From Microcaldota archaeon (GTDB lineage Archaea; Micrarchaeota; Micrarchaeia; Micrarchaeales; Micrarchaeaceae), in NCBI GenBank assembly GCA_028867845.1, contig JAGWFU010000035.1, positions 1 to 5,708 of the forward strand: a DNA stretch of 5,708 bases, given 5' to 3'. The position numbers and the translations under genes were made by a program. Under the pieces are notes generated by a model that saw nothing but the letters and a program-made list of their open reading frames with translations, did no database searches and had not been told where the DNA came from. The number at the start of each line of letters is the position of its first letter. Position 1 is the stretch's first letter. Shown in pieces: positions 1 through 4,877 of this stretch.

Positions 1-987
1 CTGCACGCCAAAACTACCAACTCAGGAGTCAAGTACACAAAACACGGGGAAAATATACGCTCCGCACTTGAGAACCTTAGGGCCATTCTCTCACTACCTG
101 CATATTCTGCTGTAGATGGAATAAAAATAGGCGATATGGCCACCAACGGCGTAGTTTTTGACCTGTCAAAAGTAAGTTCCAGCTCCAAAGCATACTTATA
201 CGCCCTTATACTGAATCAAGTTTATGCACTCATCTCCTGTCTTGATTTGGTTGGCGATAGTCAGTTGCGCATACTAATTTGCATAGAGGAGGCGCAGCTT
301 ATATTTGGCACTAAGGATAATGCAGCAACGCAAGACATAAAGCAGAGAATACAGGATTTCAGAAAGCAAGGAGTAGGCATTTTGATGCTTACTCATAACG
401 TTACGGATATAGATCCTTCATTAAGAAGACTATGCCAAACAAAACTCTATCTCAAACAGGCTCCGGATGTGGCGCCTATTGCAGCTAAAGATATGGTATT
501 TACTCATTCAGAGGATGAAGATGTCATCTTGAAACTAAAGCTTTTGGTGTCAGGAACCGGTGCCCTAAGCTACGTAACCAAGGTAGGGGAACAAAAATTA
601 CCTAATGATACGATATTCATAAGTACGAAGCAGTATGTAGCTCCTAAGTACTCCGCGAATACGAAAGTGGCTGAGTACATGCAGAAGTATGGACTCAAGG
701 TATCCAAGCCCATTAGTTCGAATATATCATTGAAGTGCTACAGCGAAGAAGATACTAAGGCATTTTCCGAAGTAAAAGTCCTCAGAATCATATATCTTAG
801 CGAAACTATATTTGAATGCAGCGCAGAAACCAGATATAGTGCAGCCGAATTGCTTGATGGTAGGGGATACATGTTACAACTTCTGGGGAAGAGGAACAGG
901 ATAATCGCACAAACCCAAGTAGTCGCAAAATCTGATATAATAATTGAGCTCTCAAATGGCAAACTATCGCAAAAGCTCCCAATCTGA
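1..987 (+). CDS. HerA/VirB4-type P-loop ATPase, C-terminal part (5' end outside window)
   Basis: The frame is open from base 1 to TGA at 985-987 (328 codons), so the true start and the Walker A motif lie upstream; the ATG at 136 is internal. Visible features: a strand typical of the family, GVVFDLSKV (nt 148-174); a Walker B motif ILICIEEAQ (nt 271-297) with the paired acidic residues; and a sensor-like strand GILMLTHNV (nt 376-402) followed by a segment of the type TKLYLKQ. This order is that of HerA/TraG/VirB4 (DUF87-like) DNA-translocating ATPases, which act as hexamers in DNA end processing, conjugation or element maintenance. The last ~120 residues are beta-rich and unassigned. Base composition is about 40% GC with many AT-ending codons, unlike the following genes, which suggests separate ancestry or transfer. 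Family assignment is fairly secure; the exact role is unknown. Confidence 0.72.
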   Translation: MHAKTTNSGVKYTKHGENIRSALENLRAILSLPAYSAVDGIKIGDMATNGVVFDLSKVSSSSKAYLYALILNQVYALISCLDLVGDSQLRILICIEEAQLIFGTKDNAATQDIKQRIQDFRKQGVGILMLTHNVTDIDPSLRRLCQTKLYLKQAPDVAPIAAKDMVFTHSEDEDVILKLKLLVSGTGALSYVTKVGEQKLPNDTIFISTKQYVAPKYSANTKVAEYMQKYGLKVSKPISSNISLKCYSEEDTKAFSEVKVLRIIYLSETIFECSAETRYSAAELLDGRGYMLQLLGKRNRIIAQTQVVAKSDIIIELSNGKLSQKLPI

Positions 988-1010
988 GTTTCTCTGAAAC
1001 CACTTTCTTT
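988..1010 (+). terminator. Probable terminator of the HerA-like gene
   Basis: Directly after the stop codon, GTTTC (988-992) and GAAAC (996-1000) form a perfect 5-bp stem with a 3-base loop, followed by the T-rich tract CACTTTCTTTG. The tract shares CTTTCTTT with the terminator behind the first ftsZ. The stem is short and AT-rich, so the T-rich tract may matter more than the hairpin, as is usual in archaea. Confidence 0.5.
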
Positions 1011-1011
1011 G

Positions 1012-1025
1012 TTAGATATATATAG
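1012..1025. promoter_or_regulatory. TATA-like AT palindrome, unassigned
   Basis: The stretch TTAGATATATATAG contains a palindromic TATATATA core, the best pure TATA match in the 988-1167 spacer. If used on the + strand, transcription would begin near 1045, about 120 bases before ftsZ. The only open frame in between is 26 codons (1078-1158) and I do not support it as a gene. It could give ftsZ a long leader, drive a small RNA, or be a chance AT-rich stretch after the terminator. Confidence 0.25.
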
Positions 1026-1126
1026 ATTTCCAGCAAAAATCGCTGCTATTCACATATCTTTTAGGATACCTGAGTAAATGAAAGTGCACGTTCTACACCA
1101 GCCTTTACCCTCCTGGCGCGGAATGT

Positions 1127-1160
1127 CCTATATCCTCGGAAAAACAAAAGGCTTTTAAAG
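1127..1160 (+). promoter_or_regulatory. Promoter region of the first ftsZ (two alternative TATA boxes)
   Basis: Two candidates are visible. CTTTTAAAG (1152-1160), preceded by the purine-rich, BRE-like ACAAAAGG, is a good archaeal TATA box; with the usual ~26-base spacing, transcription would start near 1182, downstream of the GTG at 1168, and would favour the ATG at 1192. CCTATATCC (1127-1135) is weaker but would start transcription near 1157, just before the AAGGT ribosome-binding site and the GTG. That distance to the start codon (about 37 bases) nearly matches the aIF5A promoter (about 39). The sequence alone does not decide between them. Confidence 0.5.
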
Positions 1161-1162
1161 GT
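1158..1162 (+). promoter_or_regulatory. AAGGT ribosome-binding site deciding the first ftsZ start
   Basis: AAGGT lies 5 bases before GTG 1168. The same core precedes the GTG starts of aIF5A (3881-3885, spacing 4) and the CPBP protease (AGGT 4868-4871, spacing 6). This recurrence is the main reason for choosing GTG 1168 over the in-frame ATG codons at 1192 and 1201, which lack a comparable site. Confidence 0.45.
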
Positions 1163-1167
1163 TTTCA

Positions 1168-2244
1168 GTGGAATTGGTATTGGCGATAGTTATGAACGAC
1201 ATGGTGAGTGAAATACTCGGTCAGTCGAAAGACTCGGAGGAGCCGTTCAGCTCCACACAGATAAAGATTGTGACAGTGGGATTCGGAGGCGCGGGATGCA
1301 ACATCATAAACCGACTCATGAAGGTAGGTGTAAAGGGCACCGAGTTCGTTGCGGTCAACACTGATGCACAGCACTTCAAGATAATCGACGACCGAATCAA
1401 GAAGGTCCTTATAGGAAAGACGCTTACAAGGGGACTCGGAGCTGGAGGAGACCCGAACGCCGGAGCAAAGGCGGCGGAGGTCGACAGGAACCTGCTCGAG
1501 AACGTATTCCAGGGAGCCCAGCTCGTATTCCTGTGCGCAGGAATGGGAGGAGGAACTGGAACAGGATCAATCCCGGTGGCCGCGCAGATAGCGAAGGAGC
1601 AGGGAGCGATAGTAATCTCGATGGTAACCTACCCGTTCGACCTCGAAAGGGTTAGGAAGGTCAAGGCCGAGGAGGGAATCCAGAAGCTGAGGAAGTCGAG
1701 CGACAGCGTGATTATACTGGACAACAACAGACTGGTCAAGCTCGTGCCGAACCTGCCAATGAACGACGCGTTCGCGCTTGCGGACGAGGTTCTCGCAAAG
1801 GCAATCGGCGGACTCGTATGGACCATAACCCAGCCGAGCCTGATAAACATAGACTTTGCTGACGTCAGGAGCATCATGGGGAACGGCGGAGTGGGCTTCA
1901 TAGCGGTGGGCAGCGGAAGGGGCAACGACAAGGTCACAGCGGCCTCAGAATCTGTGCTCAAGAACAAGCTGCTTGACGTGGACTTCGAGGGAGCGAGCGG
2001 AGCGTTGATACACATCTCAGGAGGGGCATCGCTGACCATAGGCGACGCGATAAAGGCCGGAGAGATAATAACCGACAGAATGGACGCCAAGTCCAACATA
2101 AAGTGGGGAGCCAGGCTGATACCGGGCTTCGACGACCAAATAGAGATCGTCGCCATAGTATGTGGAGTGAAGGGCGCGAGCATTGTCGGCAAGCTCGAGG
2201 AGAGGAAGCAGTCACAGTTCAGCGACATAGAAATGGTAGGCTAA
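1168..2244 (+). CDS. ftsZ: Cell division GTPase FtsZ (first tandem copy)
   Basis: Tubulin-superfamily GTPase that polymerises into the division ring at midcell. The 358-residue product has the T1 loop FGGAGCN (residues ~39-45), the conserved segment LIGKTLTRGLGAGG (81-94), the tubulin signature GGGTGTG (127-133) and the T7 synergy loop NIDFADV (227-233). The acidic residues of T7 complete the GTPase site across the filament interface, so the protein should be active. The core ends near residue 336. After it comes a tail of only about 20 residues, ending in FSDIEMVG, without the long linker and C-terminal peptide of bacterial FtsZ. GTG 1168 is chosen from its AAGGT site, but ATG 1192 or 1201 is possible and would remove the hydrophobic first residues. 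TAA at 2242-2244 sits in the loop of a terminator hairpin. Whether this copy is archaeal FtsZ1 or FtsZ2 needs a tree. Confidence 0.96.
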   Translation: MELVLAIVMNDMVSEILGQSKDSEEPFSSTQIKIVTVGFGGAGCNIINRLMKVGVKGTEFVAVNTDAQHFKIIDDRIKKVLIGKTLTRGLGAGGDPNAGAKAAEVDRNLLENVFQGAQLVFLCAGMGGGTGTGSIPVAAQIAKEQGAIVISMVTYPFDLERVRKVKAEEGIQKLRKSSDSVIILDNNRLVKLVPNLPMNDAFALADEVLAKAIGGLVWTITQPSLINIDFADVRSIMGNGGVGFIAVGSGRGNDKVTAASESVLKNKLLDVDFEGASGALIHISGGASLTIGDAIKAGEIITDRMDAKSNIKWGARLIPGFDDQIEIVAIVCGVKGASIVGKLEERKQSQFSDIEMVG

Positions 2245-2264
2245 AGCCTACCCTTTCTTTTTTT
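2235..2264 (+). terminator. Hairpin terminator overlapping the ftsZ stop codon
   Basis: GGTAGGC (2235-2241) and GCCTACC (2246-2252) pair perfectly over 7 bp around the loop TAAA, which contains the stop codon. The stem is followed by CTTTCTTTTTTT (2253-2264). This has the form of a bacterial intrinsic terminator and should separate the two ftsZ transcription units, at least in part. Confidence 0.75.
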
Positions 2265-2266
2265 GA

Positions 2267-2281
2267 ATATTTTTATTTTAT
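2267..2281 (+). promoter_or_regulatory. Probable TATA box of the second ftsZ
   Basis: An AT-only stretch, ATATTTTTATTTTAT, lies about 55-65 bases before ATG 2334. A TATA box centred near 2275 would place the transcription start near 2301, giving a leader of about 30 bases with a GGTG-type ribosome-binding site (GGGTGGT, 2324-2330). The box overlaps the AT-rich region after the upstream terminator, so its exact position is uncertain. Confidence 0.45.
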
Positions 2282-2333
2282 TCAATCCATTCCGGCCATA
2301 CAGTTCATTCATCACGTTTACAAGGGTGGTACC

Positions 2334-3356
2334 ATGATAGGAGACATAAACACGGGCGACGAGTTCACCGTAAGGCTGGGTGTGGTTGGAGTTGGCGGAC
2401 AGGGCACTAACCTTGTCAATAGGCTCTACAACTCCGGGATCAAGAGCGCGCACACCATATCGCTGAACACCGACGCAAAGCACCTCAACATGGTCAACGC
2501 CCACAAGAAGATACTCATAGGCAAGGAGCTCACACGTGGCCTCGGTGCCGGCGGATACCCAGAGATGGGCATGAAGGCCGCCGATGTTAGCAGGGACGAG
2601 ATAAGGAGGGCCATAGAGGGCTATGACATGATATTCGTCGCGGCCGGAATGGGCGGCGGGACTGGAGGAGGCGCAGCACCGATAGTCGCGCAGCTGGCCA
2701 GGGAGCAGGGGACCCTTGTAGTAGCATTCGTAACATATCCGTTCTCGCTCGAGAGGAGCAGGAAGCTGAAGGCCGACTGGTCGCTCCAGCAGCTGAGCAA
2801 GAACACGGACTGCACTATCATAATAGAGAACGACAGGCTTCTGAGCTACGCGCCCAACCTACAGATAGAGAAGGCGTTCGAGCTCGTTGACAACATAGCG
2901 GCAAACGCGGTAAGGGGGATATCCGACACCATAATGCTGCCGAGCCTGATAAACCTGGATTTCGCTGATCTTAGGAACACGCTTAGGGACACTGGCACCG
3001 CCGTGATCAACATAGGGTATGGAAGTGGGCCGGACAAGGTCCAGAAGGCGATAAAGTCCACGCTCACGCACCCGCTGCTCAACTTCGAGCAGGAGGGGTC
3101 GAAGGGCGCGCTTGTCCACGTATCAGGTAGCGAGTCGCTCACGATCGAGGAGGCCACCACAGTCGGCGCAGGGGTCACATCCGACCTTGACGAGAAGGCT
3201 AACGTGATCTTCGGAGCGAGGCTCTCTCCAGAGCTGGGCGACCAGATAAAGGTCATGTCCATAGTCGCTGGAGTCACGCCCAAGCTGGGGCTGGGCGTGA
3301 GGATGACCGACGCGGCTTCGGACACGAGCTTCATCCAGGGGATAGAGAACCTATAA
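2334..3356 (+). CDS. ftsZ: Cell division GTPase FtsZ paralog (second tandem copy)
   Basis: Second tubulin-superfamily GTPase, 340 residues, clearly homologous to the first copy along its whole length. Motifs: T1 loop GVGGQGTN (19-26), LIGKELTRGLGAGG (61-74), signature GGGTGGG (107-113), T7 loop NLDFADLR (207-214). The GTPase residues are present, but the signature has Gly where FtsZ normally has Thr or Ser, and T1 carries GQGTN where the first copy has GAGCN. Most archaea with FtsZ encode two types, FtsZ1 and FtsZ2, with separate roles in ring assembly and constriction; these two probably correspond, but which is which cannot be read by eye. ATG 2334 is preferred because it has GGGTGGT 3 bases upstream and fits the family start; the frame remains open 77 codons further upstream, inside the previous gene, with no homology. 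A Nudix gene follows after 6 bases, suggesting co-transcription. The tail ends in FIQGIENL. Confidence 0.95.
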   Translation: MIGDINTGDEFTVRLGVVGVGGQGTNLVNRLYNSGIKSAHTISLNTDAKHLNMVNAHKKILIGKELTRGLGAGGYPEMGMKAADVSRDEIRRAIEGYDMIFVAAGMGGGTGGGAAPIVAQLAREQGTLVVAFVTYPFSLERSRKLKADWSLQQLSKNTDCTIIIENDRLLSYAPNLQIEKAFELVDNIAANAVRGISDTIMLPSLINLDFADLRNTLRDTGTAVINIGYGSGPDKVQKAIKSTLTHPLLNFEQEGSKGALVHVSGSESLTIEEATTVGAGVTSDLDEKANVIFGARLSPELGDQIKVMSIVAGVTPKLGLGVRMTDAASDTSFIQGIENL

Positions 3357-3362
3357 CCCTAG

Positions 3363-3839
3363 ATGCTTGCGATGGCCGAGCAGAAGTGCATAGTGGCAGG
3401 TTGTATAATACTCAGCGGAGCCAAGGTCCTGCTGCTGAAGCACAAGAAGCTGGGCATGTGGCTGCCTCCCGGGGGCCACGTCGACCCCGGCGAGTTTCCC
3501 AACGAGGCCGCGGTGAGGGAGGCGAAGGAGGAGACTGGCCTTGATGTCAAGCTAATAAGGAACACGGACATCGATTTCAGCAGCTCCGATGCCGCCGTAC
3601 TTGAGAGCCCGTTCGCCATAGTCCAGGAGAACGTTAAGTACAAGACTGGCATGCATATACACTTCGACCTTGTCTACCTGGCCACCGTATCTGGGGGCGA
3701 ACAGGCCATGAACGAGGAGAGCACTGAGATGCGGTGGTTCACAAAGGAGGAGCTGGAGACTATCGAGACGTTCGACAACGTCAGGGCCGTGGTGACCCGC
3801 GCGTTGCTCTCATTCGGCGGCAAAAAGCAGAGGGAATAA
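3363..3839 (+). CDS. Nudix hydrolase
   Basis: Small cytosolic pyrophosphatase of the Nudix (MutT-like) family, which cleaves nucleoside diphosphates linked to another group. The 158-residue product carries a complete Nudix box at residues 38-60, from GHVDPGE to REAKEETGL, matching G-x5-E-x7-REUxEExGU. E53, E56 and E57 are the expected metal-binding glutamates. The preceding strand [10 protein letters not shown] is also typical. The substrate cannot be told: candidates include ADP-ribose, dNTPs, oxidised nucleotides or dinucleoside polyphosphates. The gene starts 6 bases after the second ftsZ and in the same frame, separated by TAA, CCC and TAG, so it is probably co-transcribed. There is no clear ribosome-binding site; translation may depend on coupling. 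The in-frame ATG at 3372 is an alternative start. Confidence 0.92.
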   Translation: MLAMAEQKCIVAGCIILSGAKVLLLKHKKLGMWLPPGGHVDPGEFPNEAAVREAKEETGLDVKLIRNTDIDFSSSDAAVLESPFAIVQENVKYKTGMHIHFDLVYLATVSGGEQAMNEESTEMRWFTKEELETIETFDNVRAVVTRALLSFGGKKQRE

Positions 3840-3844
3840 GCCAA

Positions 3845-3856
3845 CTAATATATACC
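3845..3856 (+). promoter_or_regulatory. TATA box of the aIF5A-S24e-S27ae operon
   Basis: CTAATATATACC lies about 39 bases upstream of GTG 3890. The expected transcription start near 3877 would leave a leader of about 13 bases that still contains the AAGGT ribosome-binding site at 3881-3885. It is the only strong TATA match in the 50-base gap after the Nudix gene. No clear terminator for the Nudix transcript is visible in this gap. Confidence 0.6.
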
Positions 3857-3889
3857 TTCTCGTGCAATTAAATCTAAAACAAGGTTTCA

Positions 3890-4303
3890 GTGGTAATGAT
3901 GGACAGTGACGAGATCGCATTCATGATAATGAAGGAGATAAAGGTCGGGAGGTACATCCTGATCGACGGGATACCCTGCAAGGTCGTTGACATAGAGACC
4001 AGCTCCCCGGGAAAGCACGGCTCGGCTAAGATGAGGGTGACCGCAATAGGCGTCTTCGACGGACAGAAGAAGACGCTGCTTAAGCCCGCAGATGCGGACG
4101 CCGAAGTACCCGTGATAAAGAAGACAAAGGCCCAAGTTGTCTCTGTGACTGGCAGCACCGTCCAGCTCATGGACTCCGAGACCTTCGAGGTGTTCGAGCT
4201 CCCCATCACCGAGGAGTTCGTAGGGAAGCTGAATCCGGGCGTCGAGGTCGAGCTGCTCAACGCCATGAGCAGGAGGGCACTCTCAAGATTGTTAAGTGGT
4301 TAA
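3890..4303 (+). CDS. eif5A: Translation factor aIF5A (hypusine-containing)
   Basis: Archaeal homologue of eIF5A and bacterial EF-P. It binds the ribosomal E site and rescues stalled peptide bond formation, notably at proline-rich stretches. The 137-residue product has the N-terminal SH3-like domain with the modification loop SSPGKHGSAK; Lys42 of this loop is the site converted to deoxyhypusine or hypusine in the family. GVFDGQKK follows, then a C-terminal OB-fold domain (from about residue 70) ending in VELLNAMSRR. Length and motifs match the archaeal family. The chosen GTG start has AAGGT 4 bases upstream; ATG 3896 and ATG 3899 are close alternatives that change only 2-3 residues. It is the first gene of a compact operon and is followed after 2 bases by S24e. 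The deoxyhypusine synthase gene is not in the window. Confidence 0.96.
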   Translation: MVMMDSDEIAFMIMKEIKVGRYILIDGIPCKVVDIETSSPGKHGSAKMRVTAIGVFDGQKKTLLKPADADAEVPVIKKTKAQVVSVTGSTVQLMDSETFEVFELPITEEFVGKLNPGVEVELLNAMSRRALSRLLSG

Positions 4304-4305
4304 TT

Positions 4306-4683
4306 ATGGAACTGAAGATTGTATCGGAAAAGGATAACCCGCTGCTCAAGAGGAAGGAGATATCCTTCTCGATAGAGCACGAGGCAAGCACGCTTTCAAA
4401 GGCAGAGGTACTCAAGGAGGTAAGCAAGAAGCTGAACCTGAACCCTGAGTTCACCATAGTGATAACTGTGGCACAGCGCTTCGGCTCAAAGAGCAGCGCA
4501 GGCGTTGCGCACTCTTATGCCTCAAAGGAGGACCTGATGAAGCAGGAGAAGAGGTACGTCCTGAAGAGGGCGGGAATGGCCACCGAGGAGAAAAAGGAGG
4601 CGCCGAAGAAGGAGGCTGCTCCGGAGAAAGAGGAGAAGCCTGCCAAGAAGGAGGAAAAGGCGGAAGAGGCAAAGAAGGAGTGA
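4306..4683 (+). CDS. rps24e: Small-subunit ribosomal protein S24e
   Basis: Component of the archaeal and eukaryotic 30S/40S subunit, absent from bacteria. Residues 1-90 form the S24e domain: start MELKIVSEKDNPLLKRKEI, helix with KAEVLKEVSKKL, then VITVAQRFGSKSSAGVAHSYAS, with the conserved FG and G-x-A-x-x-Y pattern. Residues 93-125 are an added low-complexity tail rich in Lys, Glu, Pro and Ala, probably disordered; archaeal S24e is usually near 100 residues, so the tail accounts for the extra length. The start lies 2 bases after the aIF5A stop, with GTGGT (4296-4300) five bases upstream as a likely ribosome-binding site. A 16-base stretch of the tail recurs in the next gene. Confidence 0.95.
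   Translation: MELKIVSEKDNPLLKRKEISFSIEHEASTLSKAEVLKEVSKKLNLNPEFTIVITVAQRFGSKSSAGVAHSYASKEDLMKQEKRYVLKRAGMATEEKKEAPKKEAAPEKEEKPAKKEEKAEEAKKE
4602..4617 (+). repeat. 16-base direct repeat, copy 1 (S24e tail)
   Basis: GCCGAAGAAGGAGGCT occurs here and again at 4719-4734, in the same codon phase, encoding PKKEA in the S24e tail and in the S27ae N-terminus. It may reflect shared use of Lys/Glu-rich extensions or local duplication. Confidence 0.6.
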
Positions 4684-4685
4684 TG
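4677..4685 (+). promoter_or_regulatory. Ribosome-binding site of S27ae
   Basis: GGAGTGATG overlaps the S24e stop codon. It matches the archaeal Shine-Dalgarno sequence GGAGGTGAT except for one missing G. It ends 4 bases before ATG 4690 and fixes the start of the short S27ae gene. Confidence 0.6.
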
Positions 4686-4689
4686 ATTT

Positions 4690-4869
4690 ATGGCCGACAA
4701 CAAAGAGGTAAAGAAGGAGCCGAAGAAGGAGGCTAAGAAGCAGATAAAGGCGTACAAGCCGGGCAAGCTCTGCCCTAAGTGCAGCTCCCACATGGCCGAG
4801 CACTCAGACAGGCTCACCTGCGGGAAGTGCGGATACACTGAGTTCAAGGCCCAGAACAAGCCGGGCTAG
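4690..4869 (+). CDS. rps27ae: Small-subunit ribosomal protein S27ae
   Basis: A short gene of 59 codons plus TAG, easily missed by length cut-offs. The product is the zinc-ribbon protein of the archaeal and eukaryotic small subunit (in eukaryotes made as a ubiquitin fusion; no ubiquitin part here). Four cysteines, C28-x2-C31 in CPKC and C44-x2-C47 in CGKC, bind zinc, and the core [19 protein letters not shown] is diagnostic. The first ~20 residues are a Lys/Glu-rich extension ([13 protein letters not shown]) resembling the S24e tail encoded just upstream. The gene lies 6 bases after S24e, an adjacency common in archaeal genomes, and 8 bases before the protease gene. Confidence 0.95.
   Translation: MADNKEVKKEPKKEAKKQIKAYKPGKLCPKCSSHMAEHSDRLTCGKCGYTEFKAQNKPG
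4719..4734 (+). repeat. 16-base direct repeat, copy 2 (S27ae N-terminus)
   Basis: Second copy of GCCGAAGAAGGAGGCT, in frame and encoding PKKEA at residues 11-15 of S27ae; partner at 4602-4617. Confidence 0.6.
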
Positions 4870-4877
4870 GTAAGCTG

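Noticed and set aside
1031..1045. CAGC...GCTG inverted repeat in the spacer
   Set aside because: Only 4 bp of stem with a 7-base loop and no adjoining T-tract; too weak to call.
1084..1100. GTTC-containing stretch resembling a tRNA T-loop
   Set aside because: The flanking bases do not pair and no D-arm or acceptor stem can be drawn. No tRNA, rRNA or CRISPR array was found on either strand.
1078..1158. 26-codon open frame between the HerA-like gene and ftsZ
   Set aside because: It has no ribosome-binding site and no homology I recognise, and its end overlaps the ftsZ TATA box. It is mentioned only as a possibility under the spacer finding.
1629..2228. 199-codon open frame on the minus strand inside the first ftsZ
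   Set aside because: It lies antisense to a conserved gene, has no recognisable motif or promoter, and is explained by GC-rich codon structure. The same applies to the 162-codon minus-strand frame at 2846-3334.
2309..2315. GTGATGA on the minus strand, resembling a box C of a C/D guide RNA
   Set aside because: No box D (CTGA) follows at a suitable distance on that strand before the terminator region; a 7-base match is expected by chance.
2103..2333. Upstream extension of the second ftsZ frame by 77 codons, overlapping the first ftsZ
   Set aside because: The extension reads as an off-frame shadow of the first ftsZ, then crosses the terminator and promoter. ATG 2334 has a proper ribosome-binding site and a family-typical start.
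4451..4859. Minus-strand frames rich in Leu, Pro or Ser opposite the S24e tail and S27ae
   Set aside because: They are the reverse complement of the Lys/Glu-rich coding stretch (AAG/GAG read as CTT/CTC); low-complexity artefacts.
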